Source: Cryobacterium sp. PH31-O1 (GTDB taxonomy: Bacteria; Actinomycetota; Actinomycetes; Actinomycetales; Microbacteriaceae). Taken from it: a DNA stretch of 64,000 bases. The notes under the pieces are model-generated. The model saw only the letters and a list, made by a program, of their open reading frames with translations, was not told where the DNA came from and searched no databases. This document shows, piece by piece, positions 51,089 through 61,073 of the stretch. Where the stretch lies: positions 336,325 to 400,324 of the forward strand of contig NZ_JASITB010000004.1 in assembly GCF_030063455.1 (NCBI RefSeq). Direction: 5' to 3'. A program made the position numbers and the translations under genes. Every line of letters starts with the position of its first letter. Position 1 is the stretch's first letter.

Positions 51089-51664
51089 ATGGAATCCGTA
51101 ACGACCGCTCCGACACCGAGCGCCAAGGAGCGATTGCTCGCCTCTGCGCGTGTTCTGTTCCACGAACGCGGGATCAACCCAACGGGAATCGACCTCATCG
51201 TTCGACAGGCGGGCGTCGCGAAGGCCAGCCTGTACAACAACTTCGCCAGCAAGGAAGCCCTCGTGGTCGCGTACCTGGAACAGGAGCTGGACGGCTGGGT
51301 GCGAAAAGTTCACGGCCAGGACGACCCGCTCGCGCAGCGCTCCGACCGGATAGCGACCGTTTTCGAGGACATCGCGCGCGCGGTCGAATCGCATACCTTT
51401 TTCGGGTGTCCGTTCACCAATGCGGTGATCGAGCTGCCGGACTGCGCCGCCGTGCGTGTGGTCGCGGACCGATATCGCACGATGCTCCGTGCTCATCTGG
51501 CCGAGATCTCCGGAGCGGATGCCGCCTCCTCCCTGGCCTCCCGGCTGGTCCTGCTCTATGACGCGGCCATTACGGCCGCCAAGATGGGCCGCGACGACGG
51601 CATGATCAGCGAAGCCTCCGCCCTCGCGCAGGAACTCGTATCCGCTCACACGACCAAGGCCTGA
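51089..51664 (+). CDS. TetR family regulator
   Basis: A 191-residue regulator: ARVLFHERGINPTGIDLIVRQ and AGVAKASLYNNFASKEALV form the helix-turn-helix. It is divergent from the DsrE/SDR pair with two operator-like sites between, so it probably represses both directions. Ligand unknown. Confidence 0.9.
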   Translation: MESVTTAPTPSAKERLLASARVLFHERGINPTGIDLIVRQAGVAKASLYNNFASKEALVVAYLEQELDGWVRKVHGQDDPLAQRSDRIATVFEDIARAVESHTFFGCPFTNAVIELPDCAAVRVVADRYRTMLRAHLAEISGADAASSLASRLVLLYDAAITAAKMGRDDGMISEASALAQELVSAHTTKA

Positions 51665-51821
51665 GGCCGACCCGCAATGAATGTGCGGTCGGCGCGCGGT
51701 CTAGGGTCAAGGGATACCGTTCACCGAACGCCAGGGGCACCCCAATTCACTCCATGCCAGCCGTCCGCGGCCCGATCGCCATTCCCCGCATCGGGGTGGT
51801 CGACCTCTCGACGGGGCCGGA

Positions 51822-52727
51822 ATGAAGTCGACGATCGCGCTGGTTCTCGCCACCCTGATGTGGGCGGGCAACTACATCGTCGGCGGCATCGCCGTGCAGA
51901 CCCTCTCCCCCGTCGAGCTCACCTGGCTGCGCTGGCTGCTCGCCTGCATTCCGCTGCTGATTCTCGCCCAGGTGGTCGAACGGCCGAACTGGGCTCTGGT
52001 GCTGCGTCACTGGCCCAGGTTGCTGCTGCTCGCCGCGCTCGGCGTCGGTGGCTACAACCTCTTGCTCTACACCGCCTTGCAGTACACGACGCCGCAGTCC
52101 GCGTCGCTCATCAACGCCGCGAATCCGGCCGTGATGGTGGTGCTCGCGGCGATGTTGCTGCGCGAACGAATCGGATGGCGGGGCATCGTGGGCCTGGCGC
52201 TGGGGCTTGTGGGAGTGGTGCTGATCGTCACGGATGGTGCGCTCGCATCCATTTTGACGCGCACGCCCAACGCGGGCGATGTGCTCATGATCGGCGCGAT
52301 CGTGGTCTGGAGTCTGTACACGATCGTCGGTCGCGGGCTGCCGGTGCCGCCGATCACGGCCACGGCGGTGCAGGGCACGTTCGTGGCCGTACTGCTGGCG
52401 CCCGTCGCGCTTGCCAGCGGGGTGAGCTGGCCAGCGCATGCAGCCATTGGCTGGGCCGTGATCTTCATCGCGATCTTCCCCTCGATCGGCTCGTACGTGT
52501 TGTGGAACGCGGCGCTGAAGAGCATTCCGCCAGGCCGGGCCGGCCTGTTCCTGAACCTGATCACGGTGTTCACGGTGATCATCGCCGTCGTGCTCGGCGC
52601 CCAGCTGACCGCACCGCAGCTCGTCGGCGGCGTGATCGTGTTCGCCGGGGTGGCGCTCAGCACGCTGCGCCCGGCGCGCCCGCTGACGCCCCAGCCGGTG
52701 CTCGATAAAGCGACCCGCGGGCGCTAA
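51822..52727 (+). CDS. EamA/DMT family exporter
   Basis: A 301-residue membrane protein with ten helices in two EamA repeats (first starts LVLATLMWAGNYIVGGIAV; second starts GDVLMIGAIVVWSLYTIVG). DMT carriers of this type export amino acids or metabolites. A palindromic 72-bp repeat starts 3 bp after the stop. Confidence 0.88.
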   Translation: MKSTIALVLATLMWAGNYIVGGIAVQTLSPVELTWLRWLLACIPLLILAQVVERPNWALVLRHWPRLLLLAALGVGGYNLLLYTALQYTTPQSASLINAANPAVMVVLAAMLLRERIGWRGIVGLALGLVGVVLIVTDGALASILTRTPNAGDVLMIGAIVVWSLYTIVGRGLPVPPITATAVQGTFVAVLLAPVALASGVSWPAHAAIGWAVIFIAIFPSIGSYVLWNAALKSIPPGRAGLFLNLITVFTVIIAVVLGAQLTAPQLVGGVIVFAGVALSTLRPARPLTPQPVLDKATRGR

Positions 52728-52729
52728 CC

Positions 52730-52801
52730 GGACGGGGCCCGGGCCCGGAACGTGGGCCCAGTTTATAAACTGGGCCCGGGGACGGGGCCCGGGCCCCGTC
52801 C
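52730..52801. repeat. 72-bp GGGCCC-rich palindromic element, copy 1
   Basis: The element is built from nested palindromes: a perfect 24-bp palindrome centred on GTTTATAAAC (52754-52777) and a perfect 22-bp palindrome GGACGGGGCCC/GGGCCCCGTCC at 52780-52801, whose left copy opens the element. It is 94% identical (68/72, no gaps) to copy 2 at 63850. It lies directly after the exporter stop codon and may act as its terminator. Confidence 0.85.
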
Positions 52802-52852
52802 GGAGATCGGCGCGAGACGCGGGGTGGAGACGAGGCAAAGTAGGCTCGGGGG

Positions 52853-53773
52853 ATGAGTGAATTGCTGGTCAGCCTGCCCGACTCCGTACTGCGCGACGCG
52901 GTCGGCGACCTACCCGCCGGAGTCGAAGTGATCGAGTGGGCGCTCGACGGGCCGGCTCCCCGGCCTCGCTTCGACCTCGTTGTCACCCCATACATGGGCA
53001 AGACCGATCGCCTCGCCCACCTCGCCGGCGTTGAGACCGGGCTCGTGCAGAGCCAGTCCATCGGCTACGACGGCGTCGACCAAGTATTGCCCGCCGGGCA
53101 CGTATTCGCCAACGCGGCGAGCGTGCACGAGACCTCCACCGCTGAGCTCACTCTCGCTCTGATCCTCGCTTCCCAGCGCGGAATTGACGATTTCGTGCGT
53201 GCCGCTGAAGCCGGCGTATGGGCACCGGCGCACCACGCCAGCCTCGCTGACCGCACCGTGCTGTTGCTCGGTTACGGTGGCGTCGGTCAGGCGATCGAGA
53301 CTCGGCTGCTCGCGTTCGAGACCACGGTCATCCGTGTCGCCCGCACGGCTCGCAGCGATGAGCGCGGCGCGATCCACGGCTTCGAATCCCTGCCAGAACT
53401 GCTGCCCGGGGCCGACATCGTGGTCGTCGGCGTTCCGCTCACGGCCGAGACGACGCACCTCGTCGACGATGCGTTCCTCGCCCGCATGCGTGACGGAAGC
53501 CTGCTCGTGAACATCGCCAGGGGCCCGGTGGCCGACACGGATGCCCTGCTCGCGCACGCGGCGAGCGGCCGCATCAGGCTCGCACTCGACGTGACCGATC
53601 CGGAACCGCTGCCGGCGGGGCATCCGCTCTTCGCGCTGCCGAACGTGCTCATCTCACCGCACGTCGGCGGTGCCTCGAGCGCCATGCTGCCGCGCATGGC
53701 CCGGCTGGTGCGCGAACAAATCGAGCGGATGCTGCGCGGCGACCCCCCGCTGAACGTCGTGTTGACGAGTTAG
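52853..53773 (+). CDS. D-2-hydroxyacid dehydrogenase
   Basis: A 306-residue NAD(P)-dependent enzyme: VLLLGYGGVGQAIETRL (nucleotide loop), GVPLTAETTHLVDDAFLARM, NIARGPVADTDALLAHA (active-site Arg), DVTDPEPLPAGHPLFALPNV and ISPHVGGASS (catalytic His). It reduces 2-keto acids or oxidises D-2-hydroxy acids; substrate unknown. Confidence 0.9.
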   Translation: MSELLVSLPDSVLRDAVGDLPAGVEVIEWALDGPAPRPRFDLVVTPYMGKTDRLAHLAGVETGLVQSQSIGYDGVDQVLPAGHVFANAASVHETSTAELTLALILASQRGIDDFVRAAEAGVWAPAHHASLADRTVLLLGYGGVGQAIETRLLAFETTVIRVARTARSDERGAIHGFESLPELLPGADIVVVGVPLTAETTHLVDDAFLARMRDGSLLVNIARGPVADTDALLAHAASGRIRLALDVTDPEPLPAGHPLFALPNVLISPHVGGASSAMLPRMARLVREQIERMLRGDPPLNVVLTS

Positions 53774-53804
53774 CCGGCCGCCCGCCGCGCGAGCGCGAAA
53801 CCAC

Positions 53805-55136
53805 TCAACCTGCGATGGCGGCGTTCGCGGCATCCTGCGCGGTGCGCAGCGCCTCATCGACCGGGATGCGTCCGAGGAACATCTCGGCGAAGGTTGACTC
53901 GAACGCGTCGGAGGCCTCGGCCCACTTCGCGCCCTGCGGCGCCTGCACTGTGCCGTTGGCGAGCACGTCGATGAAGGCGTTCACGTCGATGCCCTGCTTC
54001 TGCCACGACGCGACATAGCTGGCCTGCGCACCGATCACAGCCGGTGAAGCCGACCCGTCGGCGCCAATGGCCGCGCTGCCCGCGCTGCTGCCGAGCCACT
54101 CCAGCAGTTTCCGCGTCTGCTCCGGATGCTTCGAGTCGGCGTTACCGGCGGCGACCACGCCGTTGGTCACGCTGATCGCGCCGACCGGGCCGGACGGAAT
54201 CGCGGCTACGCCCCAGTCGAAGCCGACTCCCTCGTTCACGTTGCTGAGGTTGTAGACGCCGCTCTGGAACAGGGCCATCTTGCCCTGCAGAAACTGGTCG
54301 AGTGCGAAGTCGCCGTTGAGGTTGGTGTCGGCTGCCGACGGGGCCACGTGGTACTTGTTCATCAGGTCGATCACGTAAGAAAATGCCGCGACGCCCTCGG
54401 CCGTGTCGAACACGAACTCGTCACCGTCCTGCAGGGCTGCGCCGTTCGAGCCGAGGTAGTTGAGGTAGATCGCGTTGAGATCGTTGGCCGCGTTGTAGCC
54501 GTACTGCACGATCTGCGATGGGTCGAAGGCGGCGCTGTCGGCGGTATTGCCGTTGACGTCGATGGTGAGTTTCTGCAGCACCGGAAGCAGGGTGTCTTCG
54601 CCGGCGGACGGATCCCAGTGCAGATCGCCGACGGTGGCCGGGTCGATGCCAGCGGCCGCGAGAAGTTCTTCGTTGAAATACAGCCCGATTCCGGGATCGG
54701 CGAGCTGGGGAACCCCCCAAAGCGCGCCATCGACGGTGTACTGGCCGACGACGCTGGGTTGCCAGCCGGCCTGCGCGGCGGAACCGAGCGCATCCGTAAT
54801 ATTCACGAGATTGCCGTTGGCGGCATAGTCGGCGAAATTGCCCGCATTCACCCAGAACACGTCGTCGGCGGTTTCACCGGCAACGTCGACCCGCAACTTG
54901 GTGAAGTAGTCAGCCCACGGCACGACGTTGACCGCCACCTCAATACCCGGGTTGGCCTTTTCGAACGCCGCGAACGATGTCTCGTATGACTGCGCCACCT
55001 GTTCGTCCCAGACGCGCACGGTGACGGTCGTCTCCGAGTTGGTCGGCGGAGTAAGCGCGAGCGCGGCAGCCACGCCGCCGATAGCGACAACGGATGCGAC
55101 GGTGACGATGGCAATTATGGTTGAGCGTTTAGCGAT
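53805..55136 (-). CDS. Extracellular sugar-binding protein (orphan, family 1)
   Basis: A solute-binding protein of about 443 residues: TTVTVRVWDEQVAQSYETSF, NPGIEVAVNVVPWADYFTKL, DDVFWVNAGNFADYAANGNL and GFDWGVAAIPSGPVGAISVT. A signal helix (STIIAIVTVASVVAIGGVAAA) is present but without a lipobox Cys, unusual for the family. The best ribosome site (AAAGGGG) precedes an ATC at 55136, given here as the start; the nearest canonical start in frame is a GTG at 55181. No permease genes are adjacent, so its transporter lies elsewhere. Confidence 0.75.
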   Translation of the reverse strand: MAKRSTIIAIVTVASVVAIGGVAAALALTPPTNSETTVTVRVWDEQVAQSYETSFAAFEKANPGIEVAVNVVPWADYFTKLRVDVAGETADDVFWVNAGNFADYAANGNLVNITDALGSAAQAGWQPSVVGQYTVDGALWGVPQLADPGIGLYFNEELLAAAGIDPATVGDLHWDPSAGEDTLLPVLQKLTIDVNGNTADSAAFDPSQIVQYGYNAANDLNAIYLNYLGSNGAALQDGDEFVFDTAEGVAAFSYVIDLMNKYHVAPSAADTNLNGDFALDQFLQGKMALFQSGVYNLSNVNEGVGFDWGVAAIPSGPVGAISVTNGVVAAGNADSKHPEQTRKLLEWLGSSAGSAAIGADGSASPAVIGAQASYVASWQKQGIDVNAFIDVLANGTVQAPQGAKWAEASDAFESTFAEMFLGRIPVDEALRTAQDAANAAIAG

Positions 55137-55187
55137 GGTGTCCCCTTTTTCTTGTTGGAGGCTACCAGCCTCTGATCGCACCGAACG

Positions 55188-55931
55188 CTACTGTGACGCC
55201 CCGAGATGCTCGCCGAAAAATGCCTCGATGCGCCTCCAGGCATCGGCCGCGGCTACCGGGTCGGGGCCGGCACCGAGAATGCGCTTGAGAACCGGACGCA
55301 ACACTCGCGGCCCGGTCTCGGCATCGTTGAGAAAGGAATGCCCGGCACCGGGATATTCCTTGACATCGTGCGCGATCTTCAGCCGGTCGAGGGAGGCGCC
55401 GAGCGTGGCCGCGGCCCCGCTGAGGGAGCGGTCGGCACCGCCGAAGCTGCCGACGATCGGGCAGGCGCCGAGCAGGTGCTCGTCCAGGTTCTTGGGCAGC
55501 CGGCCGTAGTTGACCGAGGAGGCGTCGAAGCCGCGCGTGGCCGTGGCGAGCGCGAAGCCGCCGCCCATGCAGAAGCCGAGCACGCCGATGCTACCGGTGC
55601 AGTCGGTGCGTTCGGCGAGGAAGGTGCGGGCCGATTCGATGTCGACGAAGGCCCGGCCGGCGCCGGCCGACAGGGCACGAAAGGTGGCTATGAGGCATTT
55701 TCGGGTTCCGCCCTCGGTGAAGAGGTCGGGCATGAGCGCCAGATAGCCGGCCTCAGCCAGGCGCACGGCCTGGCGGCGCATGACGTCGGTGAGCCCGAAC
55801 GCTTCGTGCATGAGCACGACGCCGGGCCAGGGACCGTCACCGGCCGGGATGGCCAGAACGGCTTTCAACCCGGCGCTGCCCCCCGGTCCGTCCGGCAATT
55901 TCAGGTCGATGAGCTGGGGTGTCGCGGTCAT
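55188..55931 (-). CDS. Dienelactone hydrolase family protein
   Basis: A 247-residue alpha/beta hydrolase: GVVLMHEAFGLTDVMRRQAV, nucleophile Cys in VLGFCMGGGFALA, and His in YPGAGHSFLND. The Cys nucleophile in G-x-C-x-G is the dienelactone hydrolase type. Substrate unknown. Divergent from the FCD-GntR regulator with the start 87 bp away. Confidence 0.9.
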   Translation of the reverse strand: MTATPQLIDLKLPDGPGGSAGLKAVLAIPAGDGPWPGVVLMHEAFGLTDVMRRQAVRLAEAGYLALMPDLFTEGGTRKCLIATFRALSAGAGRAFVDIESARTFLAERTDCTGSIGVLGFCMGGGFALATATRGFDASSVNYGRLPKNLDEHLLGACPIVGSFGGADRSLSGAAATLGASLDRLKIAHDVKEYPGAGHSFLNDAETGPRVLRPVLKRILGAGPDPVAAADAWRRIEAFFGEHLGASQ

Positions 55932-55988
55932 GGTCTCTCCCGGGTTGGCTGAAACTGTATCTCGCTTCAGCCAAAAGATCGTGTAACC

Positions 55989-56003
55989 TGTGGTCAGACC
56001 ACA
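55989..56003. promoter_or_regulatory. Operator of FCD-type GntR regulator
   Basis: TGTGGTCAGACCACA has perfect 7-bp arms around a central A, 15 bp before the GntR start. The core TGGTCAGACCA is typical for FadR/LldR-like regulators. Confidence 0.7.
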
Positions 56004-56017
56004 CAAGAAAGGGACCC

Positions 56018-56758
56018 ATGACCGCCATCCCCGCGCGCGCCTGGCAGGTTGTGCTCGACGCCGTCGAACGCGACCTCCTCGACGGGCGACTCAGCCCGGG
56101 CGATCACCTGCCGCCCGAGCGCACCCTCGCCGCCGACCTCGGCGTCGGTCGATCGAGCGTGCGCGAAGCGCTGCGGGTGCTGGAGGTTTTGGGGCTCATC
56201 CGCACCGCCGTCGGCTCCGGGCCATCGGCCGGCGCGATTATTGTCGCCCGCCCCGGCGGCGGCATGTCGGCGCTCATGCGGCTGCAGGTTGCGGCGCAGG
56301 GATTCGCCGTGGCCGACGTCGTCAAGACCCGCCTCGTGCTGGAAGGGTCGATCGTCGCCGAACTGGCGTCGGGTACCGGCGTCATCGATCTGACGGCGTC
56401 TGAACAGATCCTCACCGCGATGGAGTCTCAGCCCCTCACCGAAGCCGAATTCCTCGCCCTGGACACCCAATTCCATCTCTCCCTCGCCCAAGCGAGCGGT
56501 AACCAGGTCATCACCGCCACCATGGCCGGCCTCCGCAGCGCCATCGAGGGGTACGCGCGGGCGGGCGCGGCGCACCTAGCGAGCTGGCCGGCGACATCCG
56601 CTCGTCTCATGCTCGAGCATCGCGGCATTCTCACGGCCATTCTGGCCGGTCAAGCGGATGCCGCCCGCCTCGCCGTGCACGCCCACATCTCGGGGTATTA
56701 CGCCGAGACCCACCTCGCTTCCGCTTCAACCACGACTGCCAGCCCCACGACACGATAG
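56018..56758 (+). CDS. FadR-subfamily GntR regulator (LldR-like)
   Basis: A 246-residue regulator: an N-terminal winged helix ([41 protein letters not shown]) and a C-terminal FCD ligand domain ([62 protein letters not shown]). The upstream palindrome and the lactate dehydrogenase gene 7 bp downstream suggest lactate control. Confidence 0.9.
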   Translation: MTAIPARAWQVVLDAVERDLLDGRLSPGDHLPPERTLAADLGVGRSSVREALRVLEVLGLIRTAVGSGPSAGAIIVARPGGGMSALMRLQVAAQGFAVADVVKTRLVLEGSIVAELASGTGVIDLTASEQILTAMESQPLTEAEFLALDTQFHLSLAQASGNQVITATMAGLRSAIEGYARAGAAHLASWPATSARLMLEHRGILTAILAGQADAARLAVHAHISGYYAETHLASASTTTASPTTR

Positions 56759-56765
56759 GACGATC

Positions 56766-58142
56766 ATGATTCAACGACGCATCCCCAGGATCAAAGACCT
56801 CGCCCCGCTGATGAAGTTCAAGACGCCGGAGCTTAACGCGAAGAAGCGCCGCCTCGACGGCGCCCTGACGATCGCCGACCTGCGCGCCATCGCCAAGAAG
56901 CGCACGCCGAAGGCCGCGTTCGACTACACCGAGGGCGCCGCCGAGGCGGAAATCTCGCTGGGCCGGGCCCGCCAGGCCTTCGAAGACATCGAGTTTCACC
57001 CGGCGATTCTGCGCGACGTGTCGACCGTGTCGACCGGCTGGGACGTGCTCGGTGCGCCGGTGGCGCAGCCCTTCGGCATCGCGCCCACCGGCTTCACCCG
57101 CATGATGCAGACCGAGGGCGAGATCGCCGGGGCGCACGCCGCAGCCCGCGCCGGCATTCCCTTCGCGCTGTCGACCATGGGCACGACCTCGATCGAAGAC
57201 GTCAAGGCGGCCAACCCGAACGGCCGCAACTGGTTCCAGCTGTACATGTGGAAGGATCGCGACCGCTCGATGGCGCTCGTCGACCGGGCTGCCAAGGCCG
57301 GATACGACACCCTGCTCGTGACCGTGGACGTACCCGTCGCCGGAGCCCGCCTGCGCGATAAGCGCAACGGCTTCTCGATTCCGCCGGCGCTCACCCTTGG
57401 CACCGTCGTCAACGCGCTGCCTCGCCCGGAATGGTGGATCAACTTTCTAACCACCGAACCGCTCTCGTTCGCGAGCCTCGACCGCTGGAGCGGAACCGTC
57501 GCCGACCTGCTCGACACCATGTTCGACCCGACGGTCGACTTCGAGGACCTCGCCTGGATCAAGGCGCAATGGCCGGGCAAGGTCGTCGTCAAGGGCGTGC
57601 AGAACCTCGACGATGCCAAGCGTCTCGTTGATCTCGGCGTGGACGGCATCACCCTGTCGAATCACGGCGGTCGCCAGCTTGACCGCGCACCGATTCCCTT
57701 CCACCTGCTGCCGCAGGTGGCCCGCGAGGTCGGCGCCCACACCGAGGTGCACCTCGACACGGGCATTATGTCGGGGGCCGACGTGGTGGCCTCGATCGCT
57801 CTCGGCGCCCGCTTCACGATGATCGGCCGCGCCTACCTCTACGGCCTGATGGCCGGCGGCGAGGCCGGAGTCGATCGCACGATCGCGATTCTGTCGGAGC
57901 AGGCGGCCCGCACCATGCGCCTGCTCGGCGTCAACGCGCTCGAGGAACTGAACCCCAGCCACGTGACCCAGCTCTCCCGGCTGCAGCCCGTCGCCGCCCC
58001 GCTGGTCGCCGCGGCCGAGGCGGTTCCGGCGCGTCGGGCGCCGGTGCGTAAAATCGCCTCGAAAACCAGCGTCGGCGCATCCGCTGCCGTGGCGGGCACG
58101 CCGGTGAAGCGCGCACCGAAGAAGGCGACGCCGGCCCAGTAG
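56766..58142 (+). CDS. lldD: FMN-dependent alpha-hydroxy acid (L-lactate) dehydrogenase
   Basis: A 458-residue enzyme: [38 protein letters not shown], and catalytic [13 protein letters not shown] with His, then the FMN-phosphate site [20 protein letters not shown]. It oxidises L-lactate or a similar hydroxy acid to the keto acid, passing electrons to the chain or oxygen. Lactate from rhamnose breakdown could enter here. The last 35 residues form an Ala/Lys/Pro tail absent from most members. Confidence 0.92.
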   Translation: MIQRRIPRIKDLAPLMKFKTPELNAKKRRLDGALTIADLRAIAKKRTPKAAFDYTEGAAEAEISLGRARQAFEDIEFHPAILRDVSTVSTGWDVLGAPVAQPFGIAPTGFTRMMQTEGEIAGAHAAARAGIPFALSTMGTTSIEDVKAANPNGRNWFQLYMWKDRDRSMALVDRAAKAGYDTLLVTVDVPVAGARLRDKRNGFSIPPALTLGTVVNALPRPEWWINFLTTEPLSFASLDRWSGTVADLLDTMFDPTVDFEDLAWIKAQWPGKVVVKGVQNLDDAKRLVDLGVDGITLSNHGGRQLDRAPIPFHLLPQVAREVGAHTEVHLDTGIMSGADVVASIALGARFTMIGRAYLYGLMAGGEAGVDRTIAILSEQAARTMRLLGVNALEELNPSHVTQLSRLQPVAAPLVAAAEAVPARRAPVRKIASKTSVGASAAVAGTPVKRAPKKATPAQ

Positions 58143-58224
58143 CGACCGGATCAGTCCGAGGCTGAGACCCGGTGCCGACGAAGAATCACAGCGATATCGA
58201 CGGATCGGAGGTCATGAGCTACCG

Positions 58225-59508
58225 CTACCGGTCCAGCGGGACGGAGCTTACTTCGCCGAGGTCGGCGAGTACGAGGCGCAGCTGCTCGACGGCCCAGTCC
58301 ACGTCCTCCGCCGAGACCACGATCGGCGGCGCGAGGCGGATGGTCGAGCCGTGGGTGTCCTTGGCGAGCACTCCGCGGGCCAGGAGTGCCTCGCAGACGA
58401 CCCGGCCGGGCGCGAGCGCGGGGTCGATGTCGATTCCGGCCCAGAGCCCCACACCGCGCACGGCGATCACGCCGTGGCCGACCAGTGCCAAGAGCCCGGC
58501 GTGCAGTCGGGCGCCGAGCTCGGTCGCGCGCTGTTGATAGTCGCCGGTGGCCAGCATCTTCACCACCGCGAGACCCACGGCCGCGGCCAGCGGGTTACCA
58601 CCGAAGGTCGAGCCGTGCTCGCCCGGGTGCAGCACCCCGAGGATGTCGGCGTTGCCGACCACCGCCGAGACGGGAACGATGCCGCCGCCGAGCGCCTTAC
58701 CGAGCAGGTAGAGGTCGGGCACGACGTCTACCAGGTCGCAGGCGAAGGTCGAGCCGGTGCGGCCGAGCCCCGACTGGATCTCATCGGCGATGAACAGCAC
58801 GTTGTGACGCGCGGTGATGTCGCGTACGGCCGGCAGATACGCTGCCGGCGGCACGACGATTCCGGCCTCGCCCTGGATCGGTTCGAGCAGCACGGCCACG
58901 GTGTTCTCATCGATCGCGGCTTCGAGCGCCGCAGCATCACCGTAGGGCACGGTGCGAAAACCAGGGGTGAACGGGCCGAAATCGGCGCGGGCCGATTCGT
59001 CGTCGGAGAAGCTGATGATAGTGGTCGTGCGGCCGTGAAAGTTGCCAGCGGCGACGATGATGTTGGCCTGGTCGGGCGCAACGCCCTTGACCCGGTAGCC
59101 CCAGGCGCGGGCCACCTTGATGCCGGATTCGACCGCTTCCGCGCCGGTGTTCATCGGAAGCACCATGTCTTTTCCGGCGAGTTCGGCGAGGGCGGTCACG
59201 AACGGGCCGAGCTGATCGTTGTAGAACGCCCGGCTGGTCAGGGTGATGCGGCCCAGCTGCGCCCGGGCTGCGTCCAGCAGCACCGGGTTGGAGTGACCGA
59301 AGTTGACGGCGGAGTACGCGGCGAGACAGTCCAGGTAGCGGTGACCCGCGACATCCGTCACCCACGCACCGTCGCCGGACGCCACGACCACCTCGAGCGG
59401 GTGGTAATTGTGTGCCGCGTGTGCGCTCTCCTGGGAGATCAGGGCCGCGGCAGCCGGCGAAACGGATGCTGCGGCTACGGCCTGCGCGTCGGTCAAGTTC
59501 GTGGTCAT
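58225..59508 (-). CDS. rocD: Ornithine aminotransferase
   Basis: A 427-residue class III PLP aminotransferase: YLDCLAAYSAVNFGHSNP, MNTGAEAVESGIKVARAWGY, DEIQSGLGRTG and LLGKALGGGIVPVSAVVG with the PLP Lys. It converts ornithine and 2-oxoglutarate to glutamate semialdehyde and glutamate. AAGGAG precedes the ATG. It lies 44 bp after the dimethylargininase gene. Confidence 0.94.
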   Translation of the reverse strand: MTTNLTDAQAVAAASVSPAAAALISQESAHAAHNYHPLEVVVASGDGAWVTDVAGHRYLDCLAAYSAVNFGHSNPVLLDAARAQLGRITLTSRAFYNDQLGPFVTALAELAGKDMVLPMNTGAEAVESGIKVARAWGYRVKGVAPDQANIIVAAGNFHGRTTTIISFSDDESARADFGPFTPGFRTVPYGDAAALEAAIDENTVAVLLEPIQGEAGIVVPPAAYLPAVRDITARHNVLFIADEIQSGLGRTGSTFACDLVDVVPDLYLLGKALGGGIVPVSAVVGNADILGVLHPGEHGSTFGGNPLAAAVGLAVVKMLATGDYQQRATELGARLHAGLLALVGHGVIAVRGVGLWAGIDIDPALAPGRVVCEALLARGVLAKDTHGSTIRLAPPIVVSAEDVDWAVEQLRLVLADLGEVSSVPLDR

Positions 59509-59552
59509 GTCGTGCTCCTTCAGAATCGTGTTCGCGGTGCTGGTTGGCGCGG

Positions 59553-60407
59553 TCATCGGCGCAGCTCAAGCGTGCAGCACTTCACTCCACCACCGCCGAG
59601 GAGCAGCTCGGACAGGTCGACGCCGATCGGGTTGTAGCCGCGCGCACGCAGCTGGCGTTCAAAGTCCCTGGCGCGGGCCGCGATGACGACGTTGTAGCCG
59701 TCGGAGTAGGAGTTGAGGCCGAGAATGGCGGCATTCTCTTCGGTGACGATGACGGCGTCGGGGTAACGTTCCTGCAGAATGGCGAGGCTCGGCGCGTCGA
59801 AGGCGCTCGGCAGGTAGGCGATGTTCGTGTCATCGAGCACGGCGACGGCGGTGTCGAGGTGGTAGAAACTCGGGTTGACCAGGCGCAGCGTAATGACCGG
59901 GCGACCGGCGATGGCTGAGAGCTCGGCGTGGCTGTTCGAGTCGCTGCGAAAGCCGGTGCCGGCCAGGATAACGTCGCCGACCAGCAGAAAGTCGCCCTCG
60001 CCCTCATTGGTCTCGACGGGCACGCGCACGTCGAAGCCGTTGGCACCGAACCAATCCATGTAGGCGGGGCCCTCAGGCTGGCGCTGCACGTGGGTGAATT
60101 TGGCCCCATAGGCCTGATTGTCGATGACGAAACCGCCATTAGCCGCGTAGACCATGTCGGGCAGACCATCGATGGGATCGATCAGGTGCACGTCGAAGCC
60201 GAGGCCGACGTAGGTGTCGTAGAGGGTCTGCCATTGAGCGACAGCGAGCGAGGTGTCGGTGGGCAGCGCCGGGTCCATCCAGGGGTTAATGCGGTACACC
60301 ACGGTGAAAAACTGCGGCTTGCACATGAGCACGGTGCGCTTGGTGGCGGTGCGCACGGGAACGGCGCCTTCTTCTTTCAGAACGGGGGTGGCTGAGTCGA
60401 TCGACAT
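59553..60407 (-). CDS. ddaH: Dimethylargininase-like (DDAH/arginine deiminase fold) hydrolase
   Basis: A 284-residue guanidine hydrolase: VLMCKPQFFTVVYRINPWMD, GLPDMVYAANGGFVIDN, ETNEGEGDFLLVGD, NPSFYHLDTAVAVLDD (catalytic His) and the ending GGGGVKCCTLELRR with catalytic Cys. It may convert methylarginine to citrulline, or act as a related enzyme of arginine breakdown feeding RocD. GGAGCC precedes the ATG. An Lrp-type gene is divergent. Confidence 0.88.
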   Translation of the reverse strand: MSIDSATPVLKEEGAVPVRTATKRTVLMCKPQFFTVVYRINPWMDPALPTDTSLAVAQWQTLYDTYVGLGFDVHLIDPIDGLPDMVYAANGGFVIDNQAYGAKFTHVQRQPEGPAYMDWFGANGFDVRVPVETNEGEGDFLLVGDVILAGTGFRSDSNSHAELSAIAGRPVITLRLVNPSFYHLDTAVAVLDDTNIAYLPSAFDAPSLAILQERYPDAVIVTEENAAILGLNSYSDGYNVVIAARARDFERQLRARGYNPIGVDLSELLLGGGGVKCCTLELRR

Positions 60408-60632
60408 GAGGCTCCTTCGGGGATCCGCGGGCCTTTCGACCGGCGAAACGCGGGGTGGATGGCGGACCAGGTCGCTCACGAGAGCCCGGCACAACCAACC
60501 TTGATCGTTCCGGGACGCCACCCTCAGTCTCACACAGCATGATTCAACGTTTCACGCTGATCTGCGCAAGAAATCTTCGAGATGTGCGGTACGAACGCAA
60601 TTTTACGTAGAGCGGCCCCCTAGACTCGGCCC

Positions 60633-61070
60633 ATGGACAACCTCGATCACAGCATTCTCGATCTGCTGCGCCAGAACGCGCGCGCCGGCTATGGTGACAT
60701 CGGCTCGGTGGTGGGGCTGTCGGCATCCGCTGTGAAACGGCGCGTTGACCGGCTGGTGGCCGATAAGGTCATTCGCAGCTTCACCATTCAGGTTGACCCT
60801 GCCGTCGACGGCATGAGCACAGAGGCTTACGTCGAGCTGTTCTGCCGGGGCACCGTTGCGCCCGACGAATTGCTGCGCATTCTCTCCGGCGTGCCCGAGG
60901 TCGTCGATGCGGGAACCGTCACCGGCAGCGCCGACGCCATGGTGCATATTCGTGCGCGGGATATTCCGGGATTGGAGGCGGCGCTTGAGAAGGTGCGCCT
61001 GGCTCCCAACGTGGACCACACCCGCAGCGCAATTGTCTTGTCCCGACTGATCCACCGCTCGATTGAATAA
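60633..61070 (+). CDS. Lrp/AsnC family regulator
   Basis: A 145-residue regulator: SILDLLRQNARAGYGDIGSV and LSASAVKRRVDRLVADKVI form the helix-turn-helix, followed by an Lrp ligand domain (VELFCRGTVAPDELLRILSG, DAGTVTGSADAMVHIRARD). Divergent from ddaH-rocD, it likely senses an amino acid such as arginine or ornithine and controls that pair. Confidence 0.9.
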   Translation: MDNLDHSILDLLRQNARAGYGDIGSVVGLSASAVKRRVDRLVADKVIRSFTIQVDPAVDGMSTEAYVELFCRGTVAPDELLRILSGVPEVVDAGTVTGSADAMVHIRARDIPGLEAALEKVRLAPNVDHTRSAIVLSRLIHRSIE

Positions 61071-61073
61071 CCG

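Noticed and set aside
50661..51116. Longer DsrE frame starting at 51116
   Set aside because: The extra N-terminus covers the divergent operator region and has no family sequence; MSELKIAVVIYEP is the natural start.
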